From: Empedobacter sp036647415
Lineage (GTDB): Bacteria; Bacteroidota; Bacteroidia; Flavobacteriales; Weeksellaceae
DNA: 64,000 nt
Direction of reading: 5' to 3'
Assembly (NCBI RefSeq): GCF_036647415.1
Contig: NZ_JAVXKG010000010.1
Span: 1 to 64,000, forward strand
Shown here: piece by piece, positions 23,349 through 32,952 of the stretch
Position numbering within the stretch: the first letter of the stretch is position 1
Layout of the letters: each line of letters opens with the position of its first letter
Translations under genes and position numbers: made by a program
Notes under the pieces: model-generated
The model's database searches: none
The model's input: only the letters and a program-made list of their open reading frames with translations
Told to the model about the DNA's origin: nothing

Positions 23349-23521
23349 AAGTTAATGATTTATACGAATCGTTTACTTTAGGTGCGCTCAAAATATCCGA
23401 TGGCGACCAGCAAAAAGCTGATTACTTTTTAAATTGCTCTGTATTCGAATATTACTACAGAATTTCAAACAGAAATAAATTTATTGAATGGCACAATAAG
23501 GAAATGAAAAACCAATCGTAA
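22809..23521 (+). CDS. Tail assembly chaperone, long form by -1 frameshift
   Basis: The zero frame (22809-23348) gives a 179-residue protein. A run of nine T (23222-23230) follows AGT, reading S-F-F-L. The -1 frame opens directly after a TAG at 23219-23221, so a slip on the T run joins it; that frame then continues through NGSFDELFGAKKNDNSAI and VNDLYESFTLGALKIS to a TAA at 23519-23521, giving about 237 residues. This is the gpG/gpGT plan of siphovirus tail chaperones, which load the tape measure. The gene lies directly upstream of the tape measure, as expected. Confidence 0.85.
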
Positions 23522-23540
23522 TTGATTGGTTTTTATTTTA
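23510..23540 (+). terminator. Terminator after the chaperone gene
   Basis: AACCAATC (23510-23517) pairs with GATTGGTT (23524-23531), loop of six bases, followed by a T-rich tail. It overlaps the stop codon of the frameshifted chaperone and separates it from the promoter of the tape measure. Confidence 0.8.
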
Positions 23541-23571
23541 TAAATAATATTAATATCTGCATTAATATTAT

Positions 23572-23579
23572 TAATTTTG
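23572..23579 (+). promoter_or_regulatory. Tape-measure operon promoter, possibly leaderless
   Basis: TAATTTTG matches the -7 consensus and ends only six bases before the ATG at 23586. Transcription would start at or next to the start codon, so the mRNA may be leaderless. The region before it has ATTAATATTATTAA-type palindromes shared with other late promoters. Confidence 0.55.
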
Positions 23580-23585
23580 TGTATT

Positions 23586-26500
23586 ATGGCAGATGAAATT
23601 GTGGACATCATACACAGAATAACTTACGACGTTCAGGATAGAGAACTTGAACAAGCAGTAAGAACCGTTAATGGTAATATTGCGGGTATAGAAAATTTAA
23701 CTAGACGACAAATTCGTTTAGCTGAGCAATTTAATCGTACTGGTGTTCAAGATGTACAAACTCGTCAACGAATTAATCGAATGATTAATCAAAATACGGT
23801 CGCATTAAATCATCATCGCCGTAGTTTAGAGGATAATCTTGTTTCCAATCGAAGTTTAAACAGTGCACTTAATCAAGAATTAGGAATAATTGGAAATTTA
23901 GAGCGTCGTTTACAAATTCTAGCACAAGCACGTAGACGTGCTACTTCACAAACAGAAATTGACCGATACAATGGTTTGATTGCGAATACTCGTAATCGTT
24001 TAAACGCTACTAATCCCGCTCAAAATGTAAACCAAAACAGAGGTTTATTGAGTAGTTTAGGATTAGGTGCTGGAGGTGGTGTCGTTTCTCGTTTACTTCC
24101 AATGATTGGTGGAACGATTGGTATTTCTCAACTTGGAAACCAAATCAAAGAAGTAACACAAAAGTTTGAAAGTTATAGAACGACATTAAGAAATACATTT
24201 CAATCCTCAATTAAAGCGAATGAAGAATTTGAAAAGATTAAAAAATTTGCAGAAGTAACACCATTTGGAGTTGATGAACTTACGGGTTCATTTATAAAAC
24301 TTGTAAATCGTGGTTTTGTTCCAACCAAAGATGAATTAACAAATATTGGAGATTTGGCAGCTTCACAAGGAAAATCATTTGATCAATTAACTGAAGCGAT
24401 ATTGGATGCGCAAACTGGAGAATTTGAACGTTTAAAAGAATTTGGTATTAAAGCTAGAACCTCAGGCGATATGGTAACTCTTTCGTTCAAAGGAATTGAG
24501 AAGCAAGTCAAGAAAACTGATGAAGGAGCTTTAAGAAATGCTGTTATATCATTTGGTAAGCTTCAAGGAGTTGCTGGTGGAATGAATGCACAAGCAAAAA
24601 CTTTAGGCGGTACAATTTCAAATCTTGGTGATTCATTTGATGCTCTATTTTCTGCTATTGGAGATAAAGGTATTACACCATTTAATGATTTATTAGGAGT
24701 TGTAAAAGAATCTGTTGATTGGTTTACTAAAATGATTGAAACAAGTCCAGCAGATAGTTTTAGAGAACAACAAGCTGAATTAAATAATTTGGTTGGTCAA
24801 TTAATTTTAGCAAACGATCAGGAGGAAGTTCGTAGTGTAATTATGAGTGAAATCACCGCGAAATATCCTGAATTCTTAAATTTAATTGATGCTGAAAAAT
24901 CAAATACAGAACAATTAGCATCTGCTTTATCCGTATTAAATCAACAATACGAGAATAAAATACGCCTTGCTTTAATTGATGAACAACAAAGTAGAATTAC
25001 TGAAAAACAAACCGATTTAATCCGTAAACAACGTGATGCAATAAAAACGCTTTTACCTGAATTAAAGAAATACGGATATTCAGAAGTTAGCTTTTCTCGT
25101 TTAAGTCCAGCAGAACAACAGAAAGTAGGAAATGAAATTCTTGCTGATTTAACCAAAAAATCTCGTAAGGAATCTAAAGGGCTTGAAAGTAATACAATGA
25201 TGCCAGGTGGAGGTATGGTATCTAGTCAATTTCAAAAGACATCTGATTTAGATAAATTAAAAAATGATTTCGCAAATTTTAATAAACTTAACGGACAATT
25301 AAATAAAGATAGAGTACATAATATTGAGTTGGCTAATGCTGAACAAGATAGTTATATAGCTGGTTTAAAGGAATCACTAGCCTTAGAGCAAAAAGAATTA
25401 CAAGAGCTTAAAAAAAGTGGTGCTAATCAAAAGGAAATTTTAGCGCAAGAAAAGTTAATTCAAGGAATTAAGGACATGATTAATCCTCCTAAACCTAAAG
25501 TTTCTAAACCAACTGACCCAAAAAAGAAAAAAAAATCTACCAAAAAACCAAAAGATCCGAACGAAATTGCACTTGACAATATCGACAAGCAAATGAAGAT
25601 TGAACAAGAACAGGAAAAACAACGATTTGAACAAAAGAAATCGCAATTACTTTCTAATCTTGAATCGGAATTAATCGATCGTGATACATACAATCAACGT
25701 CTTACAGAAGTTGTAGAAAGTAACAGCCAAAAACTACTTGAAATTGAATTAAAGTACGCAAATATGCGCCCTAAATATTTGAAACAAGCAGAAAAGGAAG
25801 CGAACAAAACTCGTATTAATGAACTAAATAATAGTTTCAAAGAATATGCTGACACTATTCGTAAGCGTTCAGAGGATTTAATCAAGCAATTAATCGATGA
25901 CCAAAAAAATATCGATGATGAGATTTTTAAATTAACTGCTGATTCTCGCGCTAAGGAATTGAAAAGCTCCAAACGTGATTCAAGCAATAGAATTGATTCG
26001 ATTAATTCACAATTATCATCCCTTTATACAAAGAATGATAATTTAACATATGATTTAAATAGTTCTAATCCTGATGTCGTAAAATCTGCAACAAATCAAC
26101 AAGTAGCAGTAAATGCTAATATTAAAAAACTTCAAGAATTACGTGCTAAAATTATTGAGGATGGACGCGTGAAAGAACGTGAAATAAATCTAAAATACGA
26201 CTTACAACAATTAGAGGATTTAAAGGATTTAGCGGATAAGAAAATTGATACCTACACCGATTCTGAACAAAAGCGATTCTTTCGATTGTATCAAACCGAA
26301 TTAGATAATAATGACCGTGAATTAAGAAATCTTCGTGATAAACTTTCAAAATCGGAGGACACTGAAAGTTTATCAAAACGTAAGCGTTTAAAAGCAGAAA
26401 AGCAATTCAATAAAGATTCTGAAGAATTAGCATATAGAAAAGATTTAGCAAGTCTATATATTACAAAAACATACTTTGAAAATCTAATTAAAGAATACAA

Positions 26501-27461
26501 AAAAGGTTATGATTTACTAACTGAAGAAGAAAAAAAAGGTAGAGATAAGCAAATAAAAACTACTGAATCATCTTTAGGAGGTATTCAAAATAATATTAGT
26601 CTTAAAATTAATGATTATAATAAAAAGAAAAAAAGAGACAACGAAATAAATGAAAATGGAGATAATCCTTTTCAAGCACTTGCAAAAGATATTGTTGAAA
26701 TTGCAGATGGAGCAACTAACGCGTCAAATACAATTATTTCTGCACTTCAACAAGCTGTTGATACAGAAATATCAATCCGAGAAAAGCGTGTAGATCGTTT
26801 AAAACAAATTGCTGAACGTGGAAATGCTGAACTTTTACAATTAGAAGAAAATAGACTTCAAAGAGCGCAAGCGCAACAAGAAAAACATGCACGCGCTCAA
26901 ATTGCAATTAATTCGGCTCAACAAATTTCCGCTTCCTTGCTTGCAATTGCAAATGCAGCAGCATCGGGTGGAGGTTGGCTATCTATTCCATTAGTCATTG
27001 CTACAGTTGGAGCTTTAGTTTCAGGGTTCGCAATGGTTAAATCTTTGACGCAAGATAATATATCAGGATTTAAAGATGGAGTAATTGGCTTAAATGGACC
27101 AGGTAATGAAACATCTGATAGTATTCCAGCGCGTTTGAGTCGTGGAGAGAGTGTTATCACAGCAAAAGGAACAAAGGCGGGGGATAATGCCGAAATTTTA
27201 CGAATGATGAATGACGGTATGGCTTTTTCTGTTCCGAATCTTACAATGAAAAATCCAAATATTGGTGTAATTTCTCCAGCTGACAAGAAGAATGACTTTA
27301 AGGCATTAGAATCAAAATTGGATAACGTTTCTAATACTGTTCAAAAAGTTGTAGATGCTGTAGAAAATCAAAAACCGAGTTCATTTTCTATAGATCAGGA
27401 CGGAGTTGTTGCAATGACAAATGCAGTTAATGCGAAAAAACGTAAAAGAGATTTATTATGA
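23586..27461 (+). CDS. Tail tape measure protein
   Basis: A protein of 1,291 residues. Start at ATG 23586; a TTG nine bases earlier overlaps the promoter. The N-terminal region (about 1-150) is helical; a domain near 170-330 (MIGGTIGISQLGNQIKEVTQ, KIKKFAEVTPFGVDELTGSF, KLVNRGFVPTKDELTNIGDL) is the conserved tape-measure motif. Long coiled coils (about 460-1080) follow, then a hydrophobic segment near 1120 (WLSIPLVIATVGALVSGFAM) and a Gly-rich end. It sets tail length: at about 0.15 nm per residue the tail would be near 190 nm. It marks the phage as long-tailed, most likely siphovirus. Confidence 0.95.
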   Translation: MADEIVDIIHRITYDVQDRELEQAVRTVNGNIAGIENLTRRQIRLAEQFNRTGVQDVQTRQRINRMINQNTVALNHHRRSLEDNLVSNRSLNSALNQELGIIGNLERRLQILAQARRRATSQTEIDRYNGLIANTRNRLNATNPAQNVNQNRGLLSSLGLGAGGGVVSRLLPMIGGTIGISQLGNQIKEVTQKFESYRTTLRNTFQSSIKANEEFEKIKKFAEVTPFGVDELTGSFIKLVNRGFVPTKDELTNIGDLAASQGKSFDQLTEAILDAQTGEFERLKEFGIKARTSGDMVTLSFKGIEKQVKKTDEGALRNAVISFGKLQGVAGGMNAQAKTLGGTISNLGDSFDALFSAIGDKGITPFNDLLGVVKESVDWFTKMIETSPADSFREQQAELNNLVGQLILANDQEEVRSVIMSEITAKYPEFLNLIDAEKSNTEQLASALSVLNQQYENKIRLALIDEQQSRITEKQTDLIRKQRDAIKTLLPELKKYGYSEVSFSRLSPAEQQKVGNEILADLTKKSRKESKGLESNTMMPGGGMVSSQFQKTSDLDKLKNDFANFNKLNGQLNKDRVHNIELANAEQDSYIAGLKESLALEQKELQELKKSGANQKEILAQEKLIQGIKDMINPPKPKVSKPTDPKKKKKSTKKPKDPNEIALDNIDKQMKIEQEQEKQRFEQKKSQLLSNLESELIDRDTYNQRLTEVVESNSQKLLEIELKYANMRPKYLKQAEKEANKTRINELNNSFKEYADTIRKRSEDLIKQLIDDQKNIDDEIFKLTADSRAKELKSSKRDSSNRIDSINSQLSSLYTKNDNLTYDLNSSNPDVVKSATNQQVAVNANIKKLQELRAKIIEDGRVKEREINLKYDLQQLEDLKDLADKKIDTYTDSEQKRFFRLYQTELDNNDRELRNLRDKLSKSEDTESLSKRKRLKAEKQFNKDSEELAYRKDLASLYITKTYFENLIKEYKKGYDLLTEEEKKGRDKQIKTTESSLGGIQNNISLKINDYNKKKKRDNEINENGDNPFQALAKDIVEIADGATNASNTIISALQQAVDTEISIREKRVDRLKQIAERGNAELLQLEENRLQRAQAQQEKHARAQIAINSAQQISASLLAIANAAASGGGWLSIPLVIATVGALVSGFAMVKSLTQDNISGFKDGVIGLNGPGNETSDSIPARLSRGESVITAKGTKAGDNAEILRMMNDGMAFSVPNLTMKNPNIGVISPADKKNDFKALESKLDNVSNTVQKVVDAVENQKPSSFSIDQDGVVAMTNAVNAKKRKRDLL

Positions 27462-29449
27462 AGCTGAAATTATATATGCGTAAACTCCAGCTTTATGATG
27501 AATATCAACAACCAGTTTGGTATACAGGTTTAAATCCTAATTCGTTAAGTGTTGTACAAGGAGAATTGCCAAATAATGAGTTTAAAGATTTTACAAATTA
27601 CATTGATAATTTAGATGAATTTTCTACAAATTGGAAAGTTCGTTCAACGAATAACTCTAAATCAATTTCAAATATTGAAAAATCAGTATCAGGAGAACTA
27701 CAGTTTTTTGGGGAGGCTTTCAAGTTTGTAAAAGATTGGTTGATGGATCATGTTGCATCGCCGTTAAATGGTATCGAAGTGAAAATTGAGATAGAGAATT
27801 GTGGTGATATTGTTGATTTCGTTATTAAAAGTGATGGATTAAATTATTGTAATGACGATTATTGTAATATCGAGGTCAATCTAAAGCAGAAAGATGATTT
27901 CTATACTTGTATTTACTCGACTTTAATTACAGATAATCATTTAGGTATGTTTGATGGAAAATATGAGCATCCTAGATTTTCATATTGTAATGAGTTTCGT
28001 CCAACTTTCTTACTATCCTTGTTATTTCAGATTTTAGGAGTAGTTGGAATTGTAGCAATGGTTTTAGGCTTATTCTTGACTGTTATTAAAGGTATTTTAC
28101 TTGTTATCGTTAGTATTTTAAATTTTCTATCGTTTGGAAAATTAAAAAAACTGAAAAACGAAATCAAGAAATTACCTGATATGAAAGATATAAAGAATAC
28201 ATTTCTTGAAATATTTGTTGATTTATTTGGTTGTGGACGCGAACATCCAGCACCACTTGTTCGTGATTATATAAAAAATGTATGTTCAAAATGCGGTATT
28301 ACAATTACTCAAGATTCAATTCCATTCTTTTTTAATCCTGATTCAGATTATTACAATTTAACGTTGTTTTCAGCTGAAGTTCGAAAAGGTGTTGATAAAG
28401 ATGGTAATAATTTTTGGCAACAAGATAATGATCCGTTACTAACGCTTGATATGTTGCTGGATAAACTGAAAAAAGTTTTCAATGCAAAGTGGTATGTAAA
28501 AGGCGGTGTTTTGTTTTTTGACCATGTAGATAAATTAGATAATCACGATTTTGTTTTTGATTTTATTGATTCAGATAAAAATATTGTACTTGATAACATT
28601 TGTTATTCATGGAATACAGTGAATAAACCAGCTTATGTGCGTGTTGGATACTCGACAGACGCATTTGACAATTTAACATCAGATTGTCGAGTTCGTTATA
28701 ATGATATTATTGACTTCAATAAACCAATTAATCCTATTTTATCAGGTAATGAAGATAAAACACTTATAGATTTTGCGCCTACTCGTTTCCGAAATGATGG
28801 TATTGATAAAGATTATGTAAGTCAAACTTTGAATCCTTTGGGAATTTGGGGGGATATATTAGCAGTAATTTTTACGGGACCTACTTTTTTAGTTTCTAAA
28901 AACGAAGTTAAAAAGCGAATGACACGTTTTAATTATTCTGTATTAATGCAAAATAACACAACGATGTTACCTCGTTTAATTATTTGGGATGGAAAAAATA
29001 AGAAAGCAGCAAAAGCAGTAAGAAAATTTCAATACGGACATCTTTTACCAAGTCCAAATGAAAAATATAATACAGCTGGAATTCCTTATAACAAAACAGA
29101 TAAAGGAGAGGAACAATATGATGATTTCTTAAAAGAAAATACTTATTTGATTAATTACCCTATGTATTTTGATGCGCAATACAAAGGTAATCTATGGGAT
29201 TTTCATCAATCAGAGGACCCGCGAATCAATCCAAATTTTAATAAAGAGTTTGAATTATCAATTCCTCTTTGCTGCGAAAATCTTAAACGCCTAAATATTT
29301 TCAATAATTCTGGAAATATCAATATTGAACGAAAAGTAAAAATTGATGCAGGACAATTTTACAAAGATGGAATCATCAAAGAAATTGAATTAAATTTTAA
29401 TTCAAAAAATAGTAAAGGCAGACATATAAAAATAAAAGGTATAATATGA
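27458..29449 (+). CDS. Tail protein with hydrophobic central segment
   Basis: A 663-residue protein directly after the tape measure (ATGA overlap). Position is that of a distal-tail/baseplate component. A long hydrophobic stretch near 182-225 (LSLLFQILGVVGIVAMVLGL, then LTVIKGILLVIVSIL) is unusual in a virion protein and could be a membrane-penetrating element. Flanking regions are beta-rich (LNPNSLSVVQGELPNNEFKD, KWYVKGGVLFFDHVDKL). No family recognised. Confidence 0.7.
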   Translation: MKLKLYMRKLQLYDEYQQPVWYTGLNPNSLSVVQGELPNNEFKDFTNYIDNLDEFSTNWKVRSTNNSKSISNIEKSVSGELQFFGEAFKFVKDWLMDHVASPLNGIEVKIEIENCGDIVDFVIKSDGLNYCNDDYCNIEVNLKQKDDFYTCIYSTLITDNHLGMFDGKYEHPRFSYCNEFRPTFLLSLLFQILGVVGIVAMVLGLFLTVIKGILLVIVSILNFLSFGKLKKLKNEIKKLPDMKDIKNTFLEIFVDLFGCGREHPAPLVRDYIKNVCSKCGITITQDSIPFFFNPDSDYYNLTLFSAEVRKGVDKDGNNFWQQDNDPLLTLDMLLDKLKKVFNAKWYVKGGVLFFDHVDKLDNHDFVFDFIDSDKNIVLDNICYSWNTVNKPAYVRVGYSTDAFDNLTSDCRVRYNDIIDFNKPINPILSGNEDKTLIDFAPTRFRNDGIDKDYVSQTLNPLGIWGDILAVIFTGPTFLVSKNEVKKRMTRFNYSVLMQNNTTMLPRLIIWDGKNKKAAKAVRKFQYGHLLPSPNEKYNTAGIPYNKTDKGEEQYDDFLKENTYLINYPMYFDAQYKGNLWDFHQSEDPRINPNFNKEFELSIPLCCENLKRLNIFNNSGNINIERKVKIDAGQFYKDGIIKEIELNFNSKNSKGRHIKIKGII

Positions 29450-31296
29450 TTTTTGTTGACACACTTTCACAATTACAATTAAATAATTTGTGCGGTTTTG
29501 AAAAACCATATTCAGAACCTGTTATTGTAGCATCTGATATTAATTTGCAAGGTCAATTACCTGAGCAGACTTGGAATGATTACACAATAGAAATTAAGTT
29601 ATACAATTGTAATGGCGAGGTTTTTATTAAAGATATTACACATCAATTCCGAATTCAATTCGCCAAATCGATTTATAATTTCAGATATTTTAATTTGCAA
29701 TTACGCGAATGGGCAAATGAATTTCCTATTGATTGCTTTACATTTCAAATTGAAATCAAAAATTCTGGTCAAACTGTATTCAATAAAATTACTGAAACTT
29801 ACAGAAGATTACATCCAAATCGTAGATGTTATGTTGAATTCGAAGAGTCAGAATGGAATGAATTTTCGTTAGGAAAAAGTTTTATCAAATTAAATGGTTT
29901 GGATTATGTTCGGAATCCAACAGAACTACCAAATCATTTTGAATCTATTTACCAACAAGGCACGAAGAAATGGCAGTTATATTTTGATTGTAATCAGATT
30001 TTTAGTGTTGAAATTGCGCGTTCAATGGCTTTGGCTTTTCCTTTGGCTGGGGTTCTTGGCGGTGGTGCAACAAAGATTTTACCTATTTACGCAATTTATG
30101 CAGTTGATGAAACTGGTTGCAAACTTCCTATGCTTCGTCTTGAAAGTGTATACGAGTGTTTGGATAATGTAACAGGTTTGTATTACGGCGACCCTAAGGA
30201 ATTATTAAATTTTCAAGGAAATGATCCTGATTTAAAATATTCAAATACTCAATGGATAGAATCTGAAATCGTTAAACAACCTGTAGAATTTGAAAAGGAA
30301 GTTTCATTTTTAGGACGCACACAACGTGTTGATTATACTTCTGTTTATAAATTTACTGGTCTTATCGAATTTCCACAATGGAAATCTGATGAGATAGAAT
30401 TTATTTTTAGTGGAAAAAGAATTTATGTAGATTCTAACGAATACATCCATAAAAAAGGCTCAATCTTCAAAAAAGATACAATTCGAAACACTTGTAGTTG
30501 GTTGCTTGATACAAATTTAGAGAAAAAAGTAATTGTCAATGATTTTAGTTGTCAGGAAGATTGTACAATGCTTTGTTATTACTATGCCATTTTTGGTGGC
30601 ACAAAAGACCAAGCTTATTACGATGAAAACGGAAAATTAATTGGTTTTCTATTTCAAGATTTGATGAATTACTTTAATTCTTTATCTGATATAATTTCGG
30701 TTGAAGAATTTGATGTAACCAAAATTGAATGTACTCCTATTTCGGTTATCAAGATTGATACATACGGTACTGTACCTAGTTTTATCCATTATTGGGAATT
30801 CACACCACCAAATCGCATATATGTTCGCCGTGATGACTGTGTTAAACCAAATAATCTTTGTGATGGTATTGAGGGTATGTGTGTTGTTCCAAATGGTATT
30901 ACTGGTTATTGTTATGAAGTTGAAAGTTGTTTTAAACCTACACAAATTACATCTCAATGTATAGAAATTCAAAATCAAAACGGTTCAATTACGTTAGCTG
31001 AAAACTGGACTATAAATAATGGTTTTGTTATCAAAGTAGATCAGTTCGGAAATGTTACGTTGAATTTTACAATTGAAAATAAAACAATTACTTCAGAAGA
31101 AAACTTTATAACAGAATCTATAGGAGTTTTGAGTGCAAATGTAACACCAAATCAAACTATCAACATCGAAAATAATAGCGATGATATTGTTATTATGAAC
31201 GATGGAACTATTTTTTATACTTCTGAAAATCTTGATTTTTCAAAAGGTTATTTATCAATTTCGTTAAACTTAAATTATAATAAAAATGTCATTTAA
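29446..31296 (+). CDS. Tail-tip/baseplate protein, unknown
   Basis: A 616-residue beta-rich protein, ATGA overlap with the gene before. It has repeated Cys residues in the middle and end (CSWLLDTNLE, CQEDCTMLCYYYAIFGGTKD, CDGIEGMC) and many short strands. The last 120 residues, with ENWTINNGFVIKVDQFGNVT, resemble a jelly-roll or Ig-like end. Likely part of the tail tip or baseplate by position. No enzyme motif is visible. Confidence 0.65.
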   Translation: MIFVDTLSQLQLNNLCGFEKPYSEPVIVASDINLQGQLPEQTWNDYTIEIKLYNCNGEVFIKDITHQFRIQFAKSIYNFRYFNLQLREWANEFPIDCFTFQIEIKNSGQTVFNKITETYRRLHPNRRCYVEFEESEWNEFSLGKSFIKLNGLDYVRNPTELPNHFESIYQQGTKKWQLYFDCNQIFSVEIARSMALAFPLAGVLGGGATKILPIYAIYAVDETGCKLPMLRLESVYECLDNVTGLYYGDPKELLNFQGNDPDLKYSNTQWIESEIVKQPVEFEKEVSFLGRTQRVDYTSVYKFTGLIEFPQWKSDEIEFIFSGKRIYVDSNEYIHKKGSIFKKDTIRNTCSWLLDTNLEKKVIVNDFSCQEDCTMLCYYYAIFGGTKDQAYYDENGKLIGFLFQDLMNYFNSLSDIISVEEFDVTKIECTPISVIKIDTYGTVPSFIHYWEFTPPNRIYVRRDDCVKPNNLCDGIEGMCVVPNGITGYCYEVESCFKPTQITSQCIEIQNQNGSITLAENWTINNGFVIKVDQFGNVTLNFTIENKTITSEENFITESIGVLSANVTPNQTINIENNSDDIVIMNDGTIFYTSENLDFSKGYLSISLNLNYNKNVI

Positions 31297-32257
31297 TTGG
31301 GAAATAAAAGTAGCTAATCCAGTCTTGATAGATGGAATGAGTTTTCGTGTTCGTTATAAAAAGAAACCGAACGGATCTTGGTTAGATTTTCTACCAAATC
31401 CAACTACAAACATTTTTACAATCACAAATCTTGATGAAGAAGAATACACAGCAGAGATTAAAACCGTTTGTGCTGATGGAACTCTTTCAACTCCTAGTTT
31501 TCTTGATTCTCCATGTTATGGTGGAGGTGGCGGCGGAGATGATGATACACCACCTTTAGTTAATATTCATTGGACCGATATGAGTTCTAGTCCTGATAAA
31601 GAATATACAACTGATAATTTTAATTTAAACATAGCTATTAATGCAACTGACGCAGAGAATGACATTGTTTTAACTGAATTAGAAGTTTCTAGTAATAATG
31701 TAAATTGGAGTGTACAAAGTGCTATTACAAATCAAATTGTTCAGGTTGTTGGAACAAAGCCAACAAGTTATTATTACAGAGTTAAAGTGACTGATTCAAA
31801 AAATAACACTGCGACTTCTAATATTCTTTCTGTTAAATACAAAGAGGTAATTGTACGGGATTTACAAATTACAAATATTCAAGGTGTTTATCCTGCAACT
31901 TGTGGAAACGAAGGTGAAGAAATTAATTTTGATATTATCGGAAAACCCAACGAAATTGTAAAATTTCAAATGAAGTGTATCGAAGTTGTAGGCCATAATT
32001 TTAATTTTGTGATTAATACAGATACTGTTGCATCTGCTTTTACTTGGGGAACTGTTCAAAATGGAGCAACAAAAGATGGTACACTTACTTTGAATTCACA
32101 AGGTAAAATTGGTTGTAATGCAAAAATGTGTTTACGTCCTTGTCTTAATGAAGCTTATTCGACAGCTACAATAGAATTTACTTTATATAACTCAGATGGA
32201 ATAACTCTATCAAATCAAAAATTGAGATTCAATGCTTATCAGGATTGTAATATTTAA
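31286..32257 (+). CDS. Tail protein with Fn3/Ig-like domains
   Basis: A 323-residue protein. Residues about 1-75 follow a fibronectin type III pattern (MSFRVRYKKKPNGSWLDFLP, then ITNLDEEEYTAEIKTVCADG). A flexible GGGGGGDDDTPPLV linker follows, then a second Ig-like domain (about 90-190, with NNTATSNILSVKYKEV) and a third beta domain. Such modules extend from siphovirus tails and bind carbohydrate or other surface ligands. It ends the tail operon before a new promoter. Confidence 0.7.
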   Translation: MSFNWEIKVANPVLIDGMSFRVRYKKKPNGSWLDFLPNPTTNIFTITNLDEEEYTAEIKTVCADGTLSTPSFLDSPCYGGGGGGDDDTPPLVNIHWTDMSSSPDKEYTTDNFNLNIAINATDAENDIVLTELEVSSNNVNWSVQSAITNQIVQVVGTKPTSYYYRVKVTDSKNNTATSNILSVKYKEVIVRDLQITNIQGVYPATCGNEGEEINFDIIGKPNEIVKFQMKCIEVVGHNFNFVINTDTVASAFTWGTVQNGATKDGTLTLNSQGKIGCNAKMCLRPCLNEAYSTATIEFTLYNSDGITLSNQKLRFNAYQDCNI

Positions 32258-32289
32258 TTAATAATACAAATTAATATATTAATATTATT

Positions 32290-32297
32290 TATATTTG
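32290..32297 (+). promoter_or_regulatory. Promoter -7 element before the portal operon
   Basis: TATATTTG precedes the ATG at 32332 by 35 bases. The 25 bases before it, rich in TTAATATATTAATATTA, form imperfect palindromes like those before the tape measure and at 34653. Confidence 0.6.
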
Positions 32298-32331
32298 TAG
32301 GTATAATTGTTTAATTTTAAAATTGTTACTT

Positions 32332-32952
32332 ATGTCAATATGTCCAACCGCGTGTGCTGACTTTCAACTGGTAGACGTTAAAGCTGTTGCTTGTAGAATT
32401 GAGTACAGAAAGGTAAATATCCGTTGTTTAGCATTTTATAAATGTGATGTTAAACTTCCTCAGCCATTAACATCTACTGCTTTAGAAGCATTAGTGACTG
32501 CTGGAGCTATTGTTTTTTCAAATGAATTAGTAAATGTAACAGTGGCTGACCCAACTTACGAAGAACGTAAATTATCAGACAGCAGACCAGCCGAACAAGA
32601 AATTGTAGAGCGTCAAATTACATTTGAAGATAGAATCAAGGTTGAGATTCCTGACGGCGCATCAAAAAATTTATTTGTCGATTACGATTTTTGGCAAGAT
32701 AAATTAGAGCATAAATCACAATTAAATTACGCTTTCGTAATGAATAACGGTGATCTAGTTGCGCCAGTTGATGATTACGGAATTGGTTTACCAGCAACTT
32801 TTCAAATGCACAGAAATTTTGAGAATTTATCAAAAGGAGGTGCGATTGAAATTAAAGCCGGTACATTAACATTTCAAGGTGATCCGTTAGCTATGAAATA
32901 CAAGCCAATTATTAACTTAAATGAAGTTGCTGCATTAGCTGGTAAATGGTAA
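32332..32952 (+). CDS. Putative tail-tube or structural protein
   Basis: A 206-residue protein. ATG 32332 is preferred over TTG 32323. It begins MSICPTACADFQLVDVKAVA and contains VERQITFEDRIKVEIPDG, then a beta-rich end (IEIKAGTLTFQGDPLAMKYK). Size, position at the head of an operon and the strand pattern suit a tail-tube or other repeated structural subunit, but I do not recognise the family. It overlaps the portal gene by seven bases. Confidence 0.55.
   Translation: MSICPTACADFQLVDVKAVACRIEYRKVNIRCLAFYKCDVKLPQPLTSTALEALVTAGAIVFSNELVNVTVADPTYEERKLSDSRPAEQEIVERQITFEDRIKVEIPDGASKNLFVDYDFWQDKLEHKSQLNYAFVMNNGDLVAPVDDYGIGLPATFQMHRNFENLSKGGAIEIKAGTLTFQGDPLAMKYKPIINLNEVAALAGKW

Noticed and set aside
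25455..26500. Several minus-strand open frames inside the tape measure gene
   Set aside because: They are antisense shadows of the biased coding strand with hydrophobic, low-complexity products and no promoters.
32263..32331. Transcription terminator before the 32332 gene
   Set aside because: The palindromes are almost pure A/T without a GC stem or T run and fit the upstream part of a promoter better.
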